DNA of 64,000 bases from Paenibacillus thalictri (GCF_004307995.1 NZ_SIRE01000011.1:186001-250000), one strand, 5' to 3'; counted from the stretch's first letter, positions 8,593 through 17,149 are shown. Numbers and translations: made by a program. The notes: generated by a model not told the origin, from the sequence alone.

Positions 8593-9933
8593 ATGACAAC
8601 TATGCAAACGGGGCCTAAGGGGCTTCTGATTACGGGCAATTTGCTGGCTTTTAAGAAAGATCCGCTGCAATTCCTGCGAAATGCGCAGGCGGAATACGGG
8701 GATGTTGTGCATATCCGGTTTGGCCCCAGCAAACATGTGTATTTACTCAGCGATCCGGAAATGATCAAAGAAGTGCTGATGACCAAACAGGCCAGTTTTG
8801 TAAAAGCCAAAGGGCTGCAAACAGCCAAAGCCGTTGTCGGGGAAGGCATTTTGACCAGCGAAGGACAGACGCACTTGCGGCAGCGCAGGCTGATTCAGCC
8901 GTCTTTTCGCAAAGACCGGATTGCGTTATACGGCGATGCCATGGTAAAACAAGCGGAACAGATGGTTTCAGCATGGCAGGATGGCGAAGTGCGGATGATA
9001 TCGGAAGATATGATGGCGCTGACTTTGGCGATTATTAACGAGACGATGTTTGGCGTGCAGGTGGTCGAAGGTTTTGAGAAAGTCGCTCATGCCGTTGAAG
9101 TCGGAATGAAATACGTCAGCAATAAAGCGACGTCGATCATCGATATCCCGTCCGGCATTCCGACCAAAAGCAATGTGGAGTTTAAAGAAGCTTCGCAAAC
9201 GCTGGATAAGATCATTTACGACATCATCGAGCAGCGAAGAAGCCATCCGGACCCTGGAAGGCATGATCTGTTATCGATGCTGCTGGCGGCTAGAGACGAA
9301 GAAGACGGCACGGGTATGACGGATCAGCAGGTGCGCGACGAGGTGATGACGATATTTATAGCCGGACATGAAACGACGGCCAATACGTTAGCTTGGACGT
9401 GGTATTTGCTTTCTCAGCATCCGGAGGCCGAACGTAAGCTGCATCAGGAGCTCGATTCTGTGCTGCAGGGACGTTATCCGGCCGTAGCCGATTTGGAGCA
9501 GCTGCCATACTTGCAGCAAGTGGTGTGGGAGTCGATGCGGATTTTTCCGGCGGTATGGGTCATTAACCGGCAGGCAGCTGAAGATGTGGAGATTGGCGGG
9601 CACGCTTACAAAAAAGGTGATACGCTGATGATGAGCCAATATGTGATGCATCGGAACTCCAAATATTATGAAGATCCCGACCGGTTTATCCCGGAGCGGT
9701 TCGCTGGCGATTTATTAAAGCGAATTCCTCAGTTCGCCTATTTCCCGTTTGGCGGCGGTCCGAGGATATGTATCGGCAACAACTTCGCTATCATGGAGGC
9801 GTCGCTGATGATCGCATATATCGCGAGCCGATTCCGGCTTCGAATGGCGCCTCAGCACCCGCCGGTAGAACCGGAACCGCTGGTTACGCTTAGGCCCAAA
9901 TATGGGATTCAGATGGTTGTTGAAAAACGCTAA
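8593..9933 (+). CDS. Cytochrome P450
   Basis: Heme-thiolate monooxygenase of 446 residues. All signatures are present: I-helix AGHETT at 257-262, ExxR as ESMR at 313-316, and the heme loop FGGGPRICIG at 386-395 with Cys393 as the iron ligand. There is no fused reductase and no signal peptide, so it needs separate redox partners. The sequence style resembles bacterial CYP4-like and fatty-acid-hydroxylase groups, but I cannot assign a family. I start at ATG 8593 after GGAAGGAG; longer in-frame starts overlap the preceding terminator. It appears monocistronic, with its own terminator. Substrate unknown. Confidence 0.92.
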   Translation: MTTMQTGPKGLLITGNLLAFKKDPLQFLRNAQAEYGDVVHIRFGPSKHVYLLSDPEMIKEVLMTKQASFVKAKGLQTAKAVVGEGILTSEGQTHLRQRRLIQPSFRKDRIALYGDAMVKQAEQMVSAWQDGEVRMISEDMMALTLAIINETMFGVQVVEGFEKVAHAVEVGMKYVSNKATSIIDIPSGIPTKSNVEFKEASQTLDKIIYDIIEQRRSHPDPGRHDLLSMLLAARDEEDGTGMTDQQVRDEVMTIFIAGHETTANTLAWTWYLLSQHPEAERKLHQELDSVLQGRYPAVADLEQLPYLQQVVWESMRIFPAVWVINRQAAEDVEIGGHAYKKGDTLMMSQYVMHRNSKYYEDPDRFIPERFAGDLLKRIPQFAYFPFGGGPRICIGNNFAIMEASLMIAYIASRFRLRMAPQHPPVEPEPLVTLRPKYGIQMVVEKR

Positions 9934-9944
9934 AGTATTCGCTG

Positions 9945-9978
9945 CGCTTGCCTTCCTTTGGACGGCAGGCGTTTTTTT
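9945..9978 (+). terminator. Terminator after the P450 gene
   Basis: CGCTTGCC (9945-9952) pairs with GGCAGGCG (9964-9971) with one G-U pair, followed by seven T. Confidence 0.75.
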
Positions 9979-10104
9979 AGGTGATAGCCTCACCATGTAT
10001 GCAGGAGCGGAATACAGTATGGTATCGAGAAACAATTGCGGATTATTTATAAGAAAAATTGATGAAAACCGAAATAAAACGTAATAAATTAGGAGGAACT
10101 CCAC

Positions 10105-10596
10105 GTGGAAGCTTATCTAATGATACGTAACGCATTAAATGGCATCAAGTCGCCGACCATTCAAGAGTTAAAATGGACGATTGCCAATCTGGGCCTGACC
10201 ATCGGGCAGATGGAGGCCTATGTCGAGCAGCCCTCTAATCTGCCTTACGGCAGAACGGCATTATTTAAAAATGACGATGTGGAAGCGGTGCTGATTCATT
10301 TGCCGGGCCATGCGGAAACGGCGATTCACGATCATGGCAGCTCGGCCGGTTGCGGAATCGTTTTATCCGGAGAGATGGAAAATATTTTTTATAAGCTGGA
10401 TGCATACAGATATCCGGTAGAAGTGCTCAAGCAGACGGTTGGTGAACAGCAGGTATTTATCGCTCCGAAAGGGCAAATTCATAAAATGCGCAATACGCAT
10501 CAAAATAGGCTTGTGACGTTTCATATCTACACACCGGTGATGGTTGGCGTATCGACTTACAAGCCATATGAGCAGGTGCTCGATTTTGTCATTTGA
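10105..10596 (+). CDS. Cysteine dioxygenase, cupin type
   Basis: Oxidises cysteine to cysteine sulfinate with O2 at a mononuclear iron. The cupin ligands are His75 and His77 in IHDHGSSAGC and His126 in GQIHKMRN. Cys83 sits close to the first two histidines. The 163-residue size matches Bacillus YubC-type enzymes. The start is GTG 10105 after TAGGAGGA. It stands alone between two terminators, with no sulfur-metabolism neighbours. Assignment to the CDO family is firm; action on another thiol (such as 3-mercaptopropionate) cannot be excluded. Confidence 0.87.
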   Translation: MEAYLMIRNALNGIKSPTIQELKWTIANLGLTIGQMEAYVEQPSNLPYGRTALFKNDDVEAVLIHLPGHAETAIHDHGSSAGCGIVLSGEMENIFYKLDAYRYPVEVLKQTVGEQQVFIAPKGQIHKMRNTHQNRLVTFHIYTPVMVGVSTYKPYEQVLDFVI

Positions 10597-10613
10597 TCAA
10601 GAGGGGGACGCAG

Positions 10614-10652
10614 CCGGCGGTGACGTTGTCATTTCGCCGGTTGTTATTTTTT
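10614..10652 (+). terminator. Terminator after cysteine dioxygenase
   Basis: CCGGCG (10614-10619) pairs with CGCCGG (10635-10640), then TTGTTA and a T run. Confidence 0.72.
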
Positions 10653-10673
10653 TGGGATAACTTAATTTAAATA

Positions 10674-10703
10674 TTGACATAAATGGCCATGTGGATTTAT
10701 GAT
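10674..10703 (+). promoter_or_regulatory. SigA promoter of the 2-hydroxyacid dehydrogenase
   Basis: TTGACA (10674-10679), 18-bp spacer, TATGAT (10698-10703). The untranslated leader is about 120 bases and AT-rich, without a recognisable riboswitch. Confidence 0.72.
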
Positions 10704-10831
10704 TCAACTATAGATTAGGCAATAATACACATGTCTGGAAAACAAATCGGCAAGTCTGAATCTAAACATTCGATGATATTTTACATAAGTCTTCATTTTA
10801 TCATTTTATTCGTTTACGAGGAGGAACTATG

Positions 10832-11824
10832 ATGAAACCCAAAGCATTGGTATTGCCGCGTGAAAGTATGTTAAAGCAGGTATGTTCCGAAGAATGCAAG
10901 CAGTTAATTGAAAGCGCTTTTAATCCGGTCTGGAACGATAAAGGCTGTGATTTGACGGAAGAGGAACTGTCCGAGCTGGTGGAGGATGCCGAAATTATTT
11001 TGACGAGCTGGGGTTCGCCGATTTTAACGGATGCGATGTTGGAGAAAGCTGTGAAGCTTCGCGCCATCGGCCATGCTGCCGGGACTGTAAAAAAACGCAT
11101 GCCGCGTGAAGTGTTTGACAAGGGAGTTCGCGTATATTCGGCTGCCAACCGGATTGCCCAAAGCGTTGGCGAGCACTGTTTGGCGGTGCTGCTGACGATC
11201 ATGAAACGTCTTCCCGCGTTTAATGCCGAGATCCGGCAGCATAATTGGAAAGCGACGGGGCAAAAGGGCCGCGAACTCGCCGGATCCACCGTGGGGATTG
11301 TTTCCGCCAGTTCCACTGCACGTGCCTTTTTGAAGCTGCTGGCTCCTTTTAAGGTTAATGTGCTGCTTTACGATCCTTATTTATCGGAAGAAGCTGCAGA
11401 TAAGCTGCATGTACGTAGAGCGTCACTCGAAGAAGTCATGAGCTGTCCGGTGATTTCCATTCATGCGCCTGCACTGCCGGCTACCGAACAAATGATTACC
11501 CGTGATCTGATCGCATTGATCCCTGATGGGGCTTATCTGGTGAATTCCTCGCGGGGCGCCGTATTTGATGAAGAGGCTTTAATTGAAGAATTAGGGACCG
11601 GCCGATTCGCTGCTGCGCTGGATGTTTTTGTAAAAGAGCCAATCCGGCAGGATCATCCGTTTCTGCAGATGTCGAATGTATTGCTGACGCCGCATATCGC
11701 CGGGGCTTCGATTGAAGGGCATCTTGCGCTGATGTATGCCGTGGTCCAAGATATGCTGGCGGGCTTTGCCGGTCAGCCGACATCCTACGAAGTAACGGAA
11801 CGCATGTGGGAGACGATGGCGTAG
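10832..11824 (+). CDS. D-isomer-specific 2-hydroxyacid dehydrogenase family protein
   Basis: NAD-dependent dehydrogenase-like protein of 330 residues. The catalytic domain keeps the family Arg in VNSSRGAVFDEEAL and the catalytic His in LLTPHIAGAS. The nucleotide-binding turn, normally GxGxxG, reads VGIVSASSTARAFL here, so two of the three glycines are replaced. Cofactor binding may be altered or the protein may have another role. I prefer ATG 10832, seven bases from AGGAGG, over the ATG at 10829. It has its own promoter and terminator. Substrate unknown; relatives act on phosphoglycerate, glyoxylate or aromatic hydroxyacids. Confidence 0.82.
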   Translation: MKPKALVLPRESMLKQVCSEECKQLIESAFNPVWNDKGCDLTEEELSELVEDAEIILTSWGSPILTDAMLEKAVKLRAIGHAAGTVKKRMPREVFDKGVRVYSAANRIAQSVGEHCLAVLLTIMKRLPAFNAEIRQHNWKATGQKGRELAGSTVGIVSASSTARAFLKLLAPFKVNVLLYDPYLSEEAADKLHVRRASLEEVMSCPVISIHAPALPATEQMITRDLIALIPDGAYLVNSSRGAVFDEEALIEELGTGRFAAALDVFVKEPIRQDHPFLQMSNVLLTPHIAGASIEGHLALMYAVVQDMLAGFAGQPTSYEVTERMWETMA

Positions 11825-11929
11825 AAGAAATGGTTTAGGGGAGATGGCGTCGAGGGCAGCTTCGGTTTTAGGTGAGGTCATCTGTGTTGGAAGAGTAATC
11901 GGCATAAACCGAAAGATATGAAACTGGAA

Positions 11930-11966
11930 AGCGCTCCTGCTGATCTTTAGCGGGAGCGCTTTTTTG
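11930..11966 (+). terminator. Terminator after the 2-hydroxyacid dehydrogenase
   Basis: 12-bp stem with one wobble (11930-11941 with 11949-11960) and six T. It lies about 100 bases after the stop codon. Confidence 0.85.
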
Positions 11967-12091
11967 AGCGAGAGAAGTTTAACTATATTAAAGAGCAGCT
12001 GAACAAAGGGATGGCACGGGACGGAAAAGCGAAAGCGGCCGCTTTTAATATGGTGTTCCGATCGCTCTTATCTGTTCATAGGGACACCATG

Positions 12092-12786
12092 TTAATTGGC
12101 GGTTGGAGTCCCATGACCAGCCGCCAATGTTGTCAGGTTAGCGATAATGGCGGCTATTCGGATCGCTCGTATTGGCTGCATTAGTTTAATCCTATCGGGT
12201 TCATGGAGTAAACCGGAACCATAACATGCTTGAATGAGCAAATGGAGCGATTTCGATTCGTTCGACCTTGAATTAAAGCTGATCGTTGCCGGCTGTCTGT
12301 GGCGGACATCCTCGTCGCTATGGCTAGCCTGCGACTAGAATTATGTATGCGAACGTCATGCCCCAACGCTTACGGACAGGAGCGCCTTTATTTGACGAAA
12401 AAAACGGGGTTATCATTTCTAACGGACGCAGGAGACTTTATTTGCCCAAAAAAGTCGTAGAAACTGCGATAGTAGGCCGAATAAGTGCGCCGGTGTCCGT
12501 TACATGTAGCAAACCTTAGATTTGGTTTACATTGCAGCGCCCATGTCCGTTAGAGTGTTAGTGCGGAGGCTTCCTCCAAGCTAGGGTTGCATAACCAATC
12601 TACAGTCTCATTCCAGTCTGCTATCCATCATAATGGGTTCTATGTCCAGAACGGGCTACGACGCATAAAAAGAAGCTTGATCATTCCTGTAACGACTGTG
12701 GCCCATAGACAATTTTGGTCCATCGACAACTTCAGTCCATCGACTTCTTATCCTGACAACATTGGCCCAGCCCCCTCCCACGCGCA
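12092..12786. repeat. Dispersed non-coding repeat, copy A
   Basis: About 690 bases without a plausible gene that align, at roughly three-quarters identity by eye, with 46317-46985. It opens with a strong hairpin (12095-12106 with 12117-12128, 12 bp, one wobble). Its core holds several copies of a short unit of the form TAACGGACAnnGGCGCCTTTATTTG: two in plus orientation (about 12368 and 12419) and two inverted (about 12485-12510 and 12539-12558). Plus and inverted units can pair into a large stem. The copies share no open frame, which argues against a protein-coding element. It lies between a terminator and the end of gluQRS. Confidence 0.75.
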
Positions 12787-12804
12787 AGAGTAACTCATCA
12801 CAGC

Positions 12805-12839
12805 AAGGACCGTCCGGCGATTTTTGCAGGACGTTTTTT
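12805..12839 (+). terminator. Hairpin with T run facing gluQRS
   Basis: CGTCC / GGACG stem followed by six T on the plus strand, just beyond the 3' end of the minus-strand gluQRS. It would stop plus-strand transcription leaving the repeat region. Confidence 0.55.
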
Positions 12840-12840
12840 C

Positions 12841-13809
12841 TTACAGGGATGAGCCTGCTAAACTTGCGAGCACAGAAGCTTCGATAACGAGCGGTTCGGC
12901 AGCAATTTTGGCTATACTGAAATGGGCAACCAGTTCGGCAGCTTGGATCGGCTCCAACCGATCCATCAGTCCGCTCCAGTAAGCAAGGCAGCCGATAATC
13001 CGCTCCGGGGAAGTGCCCGCAGCGCGCATTCCGGCAACAGTTACGGAACCGTGGCGTTTGGACAAGCGCTTGCCTTCAGGACCGTAAAGCAGGGGGGAGT
13101 GGGCGAAACGGGGAACAGTGTATCCGAGCGCTTCATACAGCCAAATTTGACGCGGGGTTGAATCTAACAGATCAGCCCCCCGCACCACATCGGTGATCTT
13201 CATTGCCGCATCGTCCACAACCACCGCCAGCTGATAACCAAAGATGCCATCTGCGCGTTGTACCACAAAATCGCCGCCTGCTCCCGCAGGGTAACAAGCG
13301 TAACCGGCGATGGCGTCGTGAAATTGCAATTCACGGTCAGGCAAGGAGAAACGCAAAGACGGAGTCTTGATCTGCGACTTCGTCAGCCGTTGCTCTGCGC
13401 TGAGTCGTCTGCACGTGCCCGGGTATGCCGGGCCCTCCGAATCCAGGCCATGCGGCGCGCTGGCAATCGACATCAGCTCGGCTCTGCTGCAGTAGCACGG
13501 ATACAGCCGGTTTTGCGATTTCAGCTTCTCCAGAGCTGCTTGATAAAGCTCAAGTCGGCAGCTTTGCGTGTAAGGTCCATAAGGTCCGTCCACATCCGGC
13601 CCCTCATCCCAGTCGAGACCAAGCCAGCGCAAGTCCTCTAAAATTTGCCGAGCCAGCTCGGGGCGGGAGCGCGGCTTGTCGATGTCCTCCATCCGCAGCA
13701 CAAACTGCCCTCCGGCCTGACGGATTTGCAGCCATGCCAATAGCGCCGTCCGGGCGTTCCCGATATGCAGTTGTCCGGAAGGCGTAGGAGCAAATCGTCC
13801 GCGTATCAT
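12841..13809 (-). CDS. gluQRS: Glutamyl-Q tRNA(Asp) synthetase
   Basis: Truncated glutamyl-tRNA synthetase paralogue that attaches glutamate to the queuosine in the anticodon of tRNA-Asp. The 322-residue length shows it lacks the anticodon-binding half. The HIGH motif appears as HIGN at 15-18 after GRFAPTPSG, and the second signature as [10 protein letters not shown] Zn-type CxC...C cluster follows [11 protein letters not shown]. The start ATG at 13809 has AAGAGGTGG upstream; longer in-frame starts add an unconserved hydrophobic stretch that lies over the tRNA terminator. Its target, tRNA-Asp, is encoded just upstream on the same strand. Confidence 0.94.
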   Translation of the reverse strand: MIRGRFAPTPSGQLHIGNARTALLAWLQIRQAGGQFVLRMEDIDKPRSRPELARQILEDLRWLGLDWDEGPDVDGPYGPYTQSCRLELYQAALEKLKSQNRLYPCYCSRAELMSIASAPHGLDSEGPAYPGTCRRLSAEQRLTKSQIKTPSLRFSLPDRELQFHDAIAGYACYPAGAGGDFVVQRADGIFGYQLAVVVDDAAMKITDVVRGADLLDSTPRQIWLYEALGYTVPRFAHSPLLYGPEGKRLSKRHGSVTVAGMRAAGTSPERIIGCLAYWSGLMDRLEPIQAAELVAHFSIAKIAAEPLVIEASVLASLAGSSL

Positions 13810-13885
13810 ACGGAGCCACCTCTTAACAAGAGTGTTTATTAAGCAGATTGATCGTAACCCATCCGCGAAATCTATTATTAGGATA

Positions 13886-13914
13886 ACAAAAAAGAGCAGG
13901 GATTCAACCCTGCC
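13886..13914 (-). terminator. Terminator downstream of tRNA-Asp
   Basis: On the minus strand GCAGGG pairs with CCCTGC around a 6-base loop, followed by TCTTTTTTG. It separates the tRNA unit from gluQRS. Confidence 0.8.
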
Positions 13915-13942
13915 CATAACGGCGATAGTTAAAAATAAATTC

Positions 13943-13987
13943 CTCATCCCTAGCAAAGGGAAGTTAAAGTGGCGGAGCCGACGGGAT
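13943..13987. repeat. 45-bp direct repeat, copy 1 (tRNA-Asp 3' end remnant)
   Basis: Identical to 14055-14099. It contains the 3' part of tRNA-Asp from mid T-arm through the acceptor strand and CCA, plus 27 bases of downstream flank. The rest of the tRNA is absent here. This is what a site-specific insertion into a tRNA or a tandem duplication leaves behind. Confidence 0.85.
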
Positions 13988-14054
13988 ACTCTACGCTGCG
14001 CTCCGAGACTGCGAAGTAAAGCTAACGAAGCAACGCTTCGACGAACCTGCGGTT

Positions 14055-14099
14055 CTCATCCCTAGCAAAGGGAAGTTAAAGTGGCGGAGCCGACGGGAT
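14055..14099. repeat. 45-bp direct repeat, copy 2 (within intact tRNA-Asp)
   Basis: Second copy of the 45-bp block, overlapping the 3' end of the intact tRNA-Asp gene. The copies start 112 bp apart. Confidence 0.85.
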
Positions 14100-14158
14100 T
14101 CGAACCCGCGGTCTCCTGCGTGACAGGCAGGCATGTTAGGCCTCTACACCACGGCTCC
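14082..14158 (-). tRNA. tRNA-Asp (GTC), CCA encoded
   Basis: Full cloverleaf on the minus strand. Acceptor GGAGCCG pairs with CGGCTCC, the D stem is GTGT/ACAT, the anticodon stem is CCTGC/GCAGG with loop CTGTCAC (anticodon GTC), and the T stem is GCGGG/CCCGT with loop TTCGAAT. The discriminator is G and CCA is encoded. The gene lies alone, directly upstream of gluQRS. Confidence 0.96.
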
Positions 14159-14203
14159 GCGCCAAAGTCTCGTGCCTTGCGGCTAAACGAGAATACATGT
14201 AGT

Positions 14204-14232
14204 ATATTAGCATGATTTGTCAGATCGTGCAA
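14204..14232 (-). promoter_or_regulatory. SigA promoter of tRNA-Asp
   Basis: Minus-strand TTGCAC (14232-14227), 17-bp spacer, TAATAT (14209-14204), about 45 bases before the tRNA 5' end. Confidence 0.65.
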
Positions 14233-14273
14233 CCGCTTAAACTAAAGTTTGAAAATTCGGACAGATAAAACCC

Positions 14274-14301
14274 TTGACATCGATTTTAAATATGTCATAA
14301 T
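14274..14301 (+). promoter_or_regulatory. Promoter of the NAD-salvage operon with embedded palindrome
   Basis: TTGACA (14274-14279), 16-bp spacer, CATAAT (14296-14301). TGACAT (14275-14280) and ATGTCA (14292-14297) form a 6-bp inverted repeat whose arms cover the -35 and -10. A protein bound here would block RNA polymerase, so it is a candidate operator. Confidence 0.65.
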
Positions 14302-14362
14302 AACAATATCAAAACGAAAGTTCAACGAGCGATTATCCAAACAATAGGAGGCGGGGCACCAT

Positions 14363-15124
14363 ATGGAAAACGAGCAGGTCTACTCGGCCAAAAAATACAG
14401 AACACCGGACGGCGCGCCTGCGGATATCGTCATTTTTACTATCCTATCGCAGCAAAAGCAGGGGGCCAAGAAATCATTGCCGATGCGAACGCTCAACGTG
14501 CTGCTGATTCAACGCAAAAGCTGGCCTTTTGCCGGGCAATGGGCGCTTCCGGGAGGATTTTGCAACGAAACCGAATCGATTCATGAATGCGCGCTGCGGG
14601 AGCTGAAAGAAGAGACGGGGGTGGACGGCGAGGGGATTGAGTACTTTAACGTCTACAGCAAGCCCGGAAGGGACCCGCGGGGGTGGATCATCTCCCATGC
14701 TTTTTTGGCGCTTGTAAATGAGCGGCAACTGGCCTACAGGCAGGCTGCGGACGACGCTTCCGACGTCAAATTAGTTCCTGTAGAAGAAGCGCTGCAAATG
14801 GAGCTGGCTTTCGATCATCGGATCATCCTGCAAGATGCGCTGCAGCACATCCGCGGCAAAATGCTGAGCACGGTGATCGCCGAACAGTTTCTGCCGGAAC
14901 ATTTTACAATCGGCGAATTGTATCAGGTGATTCAAACGGTCGTGCCTGATTTTAACGAAAAAAACTTTATCCGCAAAATTACGTCGACGCAAAGCCGCAA
15001 AGGAATTGTCGAAGAGGTATTAGATAACGGCGGAAAGCCGAAAATGTCCAACAAGTACTCTCAACGGGCCGCCCAGCTATACCGTTTTACGGGATACGTG
15101 CCGCCGTTGTCCATATTCAGTTAA
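14363..15124 (+). CDS. Nudix hydrolase with winged-helix C-terminus (NrtR-like)
   Basis: First gene of the NAD-salvage operon. The N-terminal Nudix domain has a complete box from Gly65 to Val87 (GGFCNETE, REL, EET), with Glu71, Arg79, Glu80, Glu83 and Glu84 all present, so hydrolysis of ADP-ribose or a similar nucleotide is possible. Residues 165-253 resemble the winged-helix domain of NrtR, which represses NAD genes and is released by ADP-ribose. Starting the operon, just after a promoter-embedded palindrome, fits autoregulation. Many NrtR proteins have degenerate boxes; this one does not. It may be enzyme, regulator or both. ATG 14363 follows TAGGAGG. Confidence 0.82.
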   Translation: MENEQVYSAKKYRTPDGAPADIVIFTILSQQKQGAKKSLPMRTLNVLLIQRKSWPFAGQWALPGGFCNETESIHECALRELKEETGVDGEGIEYFNVYSKPGRDPRGWIISHAFLALVNERQLAYRQAADDASDVKLVPVEEALQMELAFDHRIILQDALQHIRGKMLSTVIAEQFLPEHFTIGELYQVIQTVVPDFNEKNFIRKITSTQSRKGIVEEVLDNGGKPKMSNKYSQRAAQLYRFTGYVPPLSIFS

Positions 15125-15152
15125 ACCAAACCTGCAAGGGAGGATGAGCAAG

Positions 15153-15701
15153 ATGAGAGCACTTATTGTTATCGATTATACGGTCGATTTTGTGACCGGC
15201 AAGCTTCCATGCGGAGAACCGGCTATCGTCATTGAAGAGCGGATTACGGAAATCACGGAACAAGCTTTGGACAGAGGAGATTACGTCATTATGGCGGTGG
15301 ATGTCCATGATGAAAACGATAGTTACCATCCGGAGAGCAAGCTGTTTCCTCCACACAATATCAGAGGCACCGCAGGGCGTGAGCTGTACGGCAAACTAAA
15401 CGAATTATACGAAACGCGCAAAAAAGATGTGTATTGGATGGACAAAACGAGATACAGCGCATTTTGCGGGACGGATTTGGAGCAGCAGCTGCGCGCAAGA
15501 GGCATACAGGCCGTTGAGCTGGCCGGCGTGTGCACCGATATTTGCGTGCTTCATACGGCTGTTGATGCGTACAACAAAGGTTTTGCGATTCAAGTGCATG
15601 AAGATGCGGTGGCAAGCTTTAATCAAGACGGGCATCGTTGGGCGCTGGGGCATTTCCCGAATGTGCTTGGCGCAACCTTAAGTAAAAAAGAAGCGGAGTG
15701 A
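15153..15701 (+). CDS. pncA: Nicotinamidase
   Basis: Cysteine-hydrolase-family enzyme that turns nicotinamide into nicotinate. The catalytic triad is visible as Asp8 (VIDYTVDF), Lys98 (MDKTRYSAF) and Cys127 (AGVCTDICV). Metal ligands are in DVHDENDSYH. ATG 15153 is nine bases after AAGGGAGG; the in-frame ATG at 15144 directly abuts that site and is unlikely. The 182-residue size fits. The product feeds pncB, which begins five bases after this stop codon. Confidence 0.94.
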   Translation: MRALIVIDYTVDFVTGKLPCGEPAIVIEERITEITEQALDRGDYVIMAVDVHDENDSYHPESKLFPPHNIRGTAGRELYGKLNELYETRKKDVYWMDKTRYSAFCGTDLEQQLRARGIQAVELAGVCTDICVLHTAVDAYNKGFAIQVHEDAVASFNQDGHRWALGHFPNVLGATLSKKEAE

Positions 15702-15706
15702 TCAGC

Positions 15707-17149
15707 ATGAGCGACGGGAATTTGACGCTGCATACGGATAAATATGAAATCAACATGATGTACGCCCATTGGGTGCATGGCACGATGAATGAAAAAGCGG
15801 TGTTTGAGGCGTATTTCCGCAAGCTGCCGTTTGGCAACGGGTATGCTGTGTTTGCCGGACTTCGCAGGGTCGTGGAATACATTCAGAATCTGAAATTCGA
15901 CGAATCGATGATCCGTTACTTGCAGCAGCAGGAGGAGAACTACGATCCGCGGTTTTACGAGGAACTGAGACAGTTTCGTTTTACGGGAGATTTATGGGCG
16001 GTTGAGGAAGGCAGCGTTGTGTTCCCGAATGAACCGTTAATCCGCGTAGAAGGCCGCGTGTTTGAAACGCAGCTGCTGGAAACGGCGATACTTAACTTCA
16101 TTAACTATCAGACGCTGATCGCCACCAAAGCATCGCGAATCCGGCAGGTCGCGCCACACGATACGTTGATGGAATTCGGCACGCGCCGGGCTCAGGAAGC
16201 CGATGCCGCCGTATGGGGGACCAGAGCGGCTTATATCGGGGGATTCGATGCGACCTCGAACCTGCGCGCGGGCATGATGTTTGGCATTCCGACCTCGGGC
16301 ACTCACGCCCACGCCTGGGTTCAGGCGCACGAAACGGAAGCCGAGGCGTTCGAGAAATATGCGGCAGCGCTGCCGAATCAAGTGACGCTGCTGGTCGATA
16401 CGTACGATACGTTAAAAAGCGGCGTGCCTAACGCCATTCGTACGGCGAAGCTTCTGGAGGCCCAAGGCAAACGGATGAATGCAATCCGGCTGGATAGCGG
16501 AGACTTGGCTTATTTATCGAAAAAGGCGCGTGAAATGCTGGACGCCGCCGGACTGGATTATGTACGTATCGTAGCTTCGAACGATTTGGACGAAAACATC
16601 ATGTTTAACCTGAAAGCGGAGGATGCCAAAATCGACGCATGGGGTGTCGGCACCCAGCTTATTACGGCCGCGGACCAGCCGTCGCTTGGGGGCGTGTATA
16701 AGATTGTCGCCAGGGAAAAGGACGGACATTTGATTCCGGTCATTAAAATATCGGGCAATCCGGAGAAAGTATCGACGCCGGGGAAAAAGGATGTGTACCG
16801 GATTATCAACAAACAGACCGGCAAAGCCGAAGCCGACTACATCGCTTTAAGCGAAGAAGAAGATGTGAAAATGGGGCGCAAGATCAAACTGTTTGATCCG
16901 GTTCATCCGTATATCAACAAATATGTCGAGCAATATGACGCAATTTCGCTGCTAACGCTCGTTTACCGTGACGGGACGCAGGTCTACGAGCTGCCGGAGC
17001 TGGAACATATCCGCGAATACCATAAACGGCAGTTGAGCTTGTTCTGGCCGGAAACGCTGCGCAAGCTGAATCCGCAATCGTACCCCGTCGATATAAGCGT
17101 AGCCGCTTGGGAACAAAAGATGAGATTGATCGAGCAGTTTAAAGGGTAG
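15707..17149 (+). CDS. pncB: Nicotinate phosphoribosyltransferase
   Basis: Makes nicotinate mononucleotide from nicotinate and PRPP, the committed Preiss-Handler step. Family motifs run in order: TDKYEINMMYAHW near the N-terminus, EFGTRRAQEADAAVWG, SGTHAHAWVQ with the phosphorylated histidine region, LLVDTYDT, IRLDSGDL, VASNDLDE and GVGTQL. ATG 15707 has GGAG eight bases upstream within the end of pncA. It is the last gene of the operon, though I see no clear T-tailed terminator after it. 480 residues, normal for the long form. Confidence 0.96.
   Translation: MSDGNLTLHTDKYEINMMYAHWVHGTMNEKAVFEAYFRKLPFGNGYAVFAGLRRVVEYIQNLKFDESMIRYLQQQEENYDPRFYEELRQFRFTGDLWAVEEGSVVFPNEPLIRVEGRVFETQLLETAILNFINYQTLIATKASRIRQVAPHDTLMEFGTRRAQEADAAVWGTRAAYIGGFDATSNLRAGMMFGIPTSGTHAHAWVQAHETEAEAFEKYAAALPNQVTLLVDTYDTLKSGVPNAIRTAKLLEAQGKRMNAIRLDSGDLAYLSKKAREMLDAAGLDYVRIVASNDLDENIMFNLKAEDAKIDAWGVGTQLITAADQPSLGGVYKIVAREKDGHLIPVIKISGNPEKVSTPGKKDVYRIINKQTGKAEADYIALSEEEDVKMGRKIKLFDPVHPYINKYVEQYDAISLLTLVYRDGTQVYELPELEHIREYHKRQLSLFWPETLRKLNPQSYPVDISVAAWEQKMRLIEQFKG

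Noticed and set aside
13810-13956. N-terminal extension of gluQRS
   Set aside because: The extension would translate through the tRNA-Asp terminator, and the conserved protein begins at [12 protein letters not shown] with its own ribosome site.
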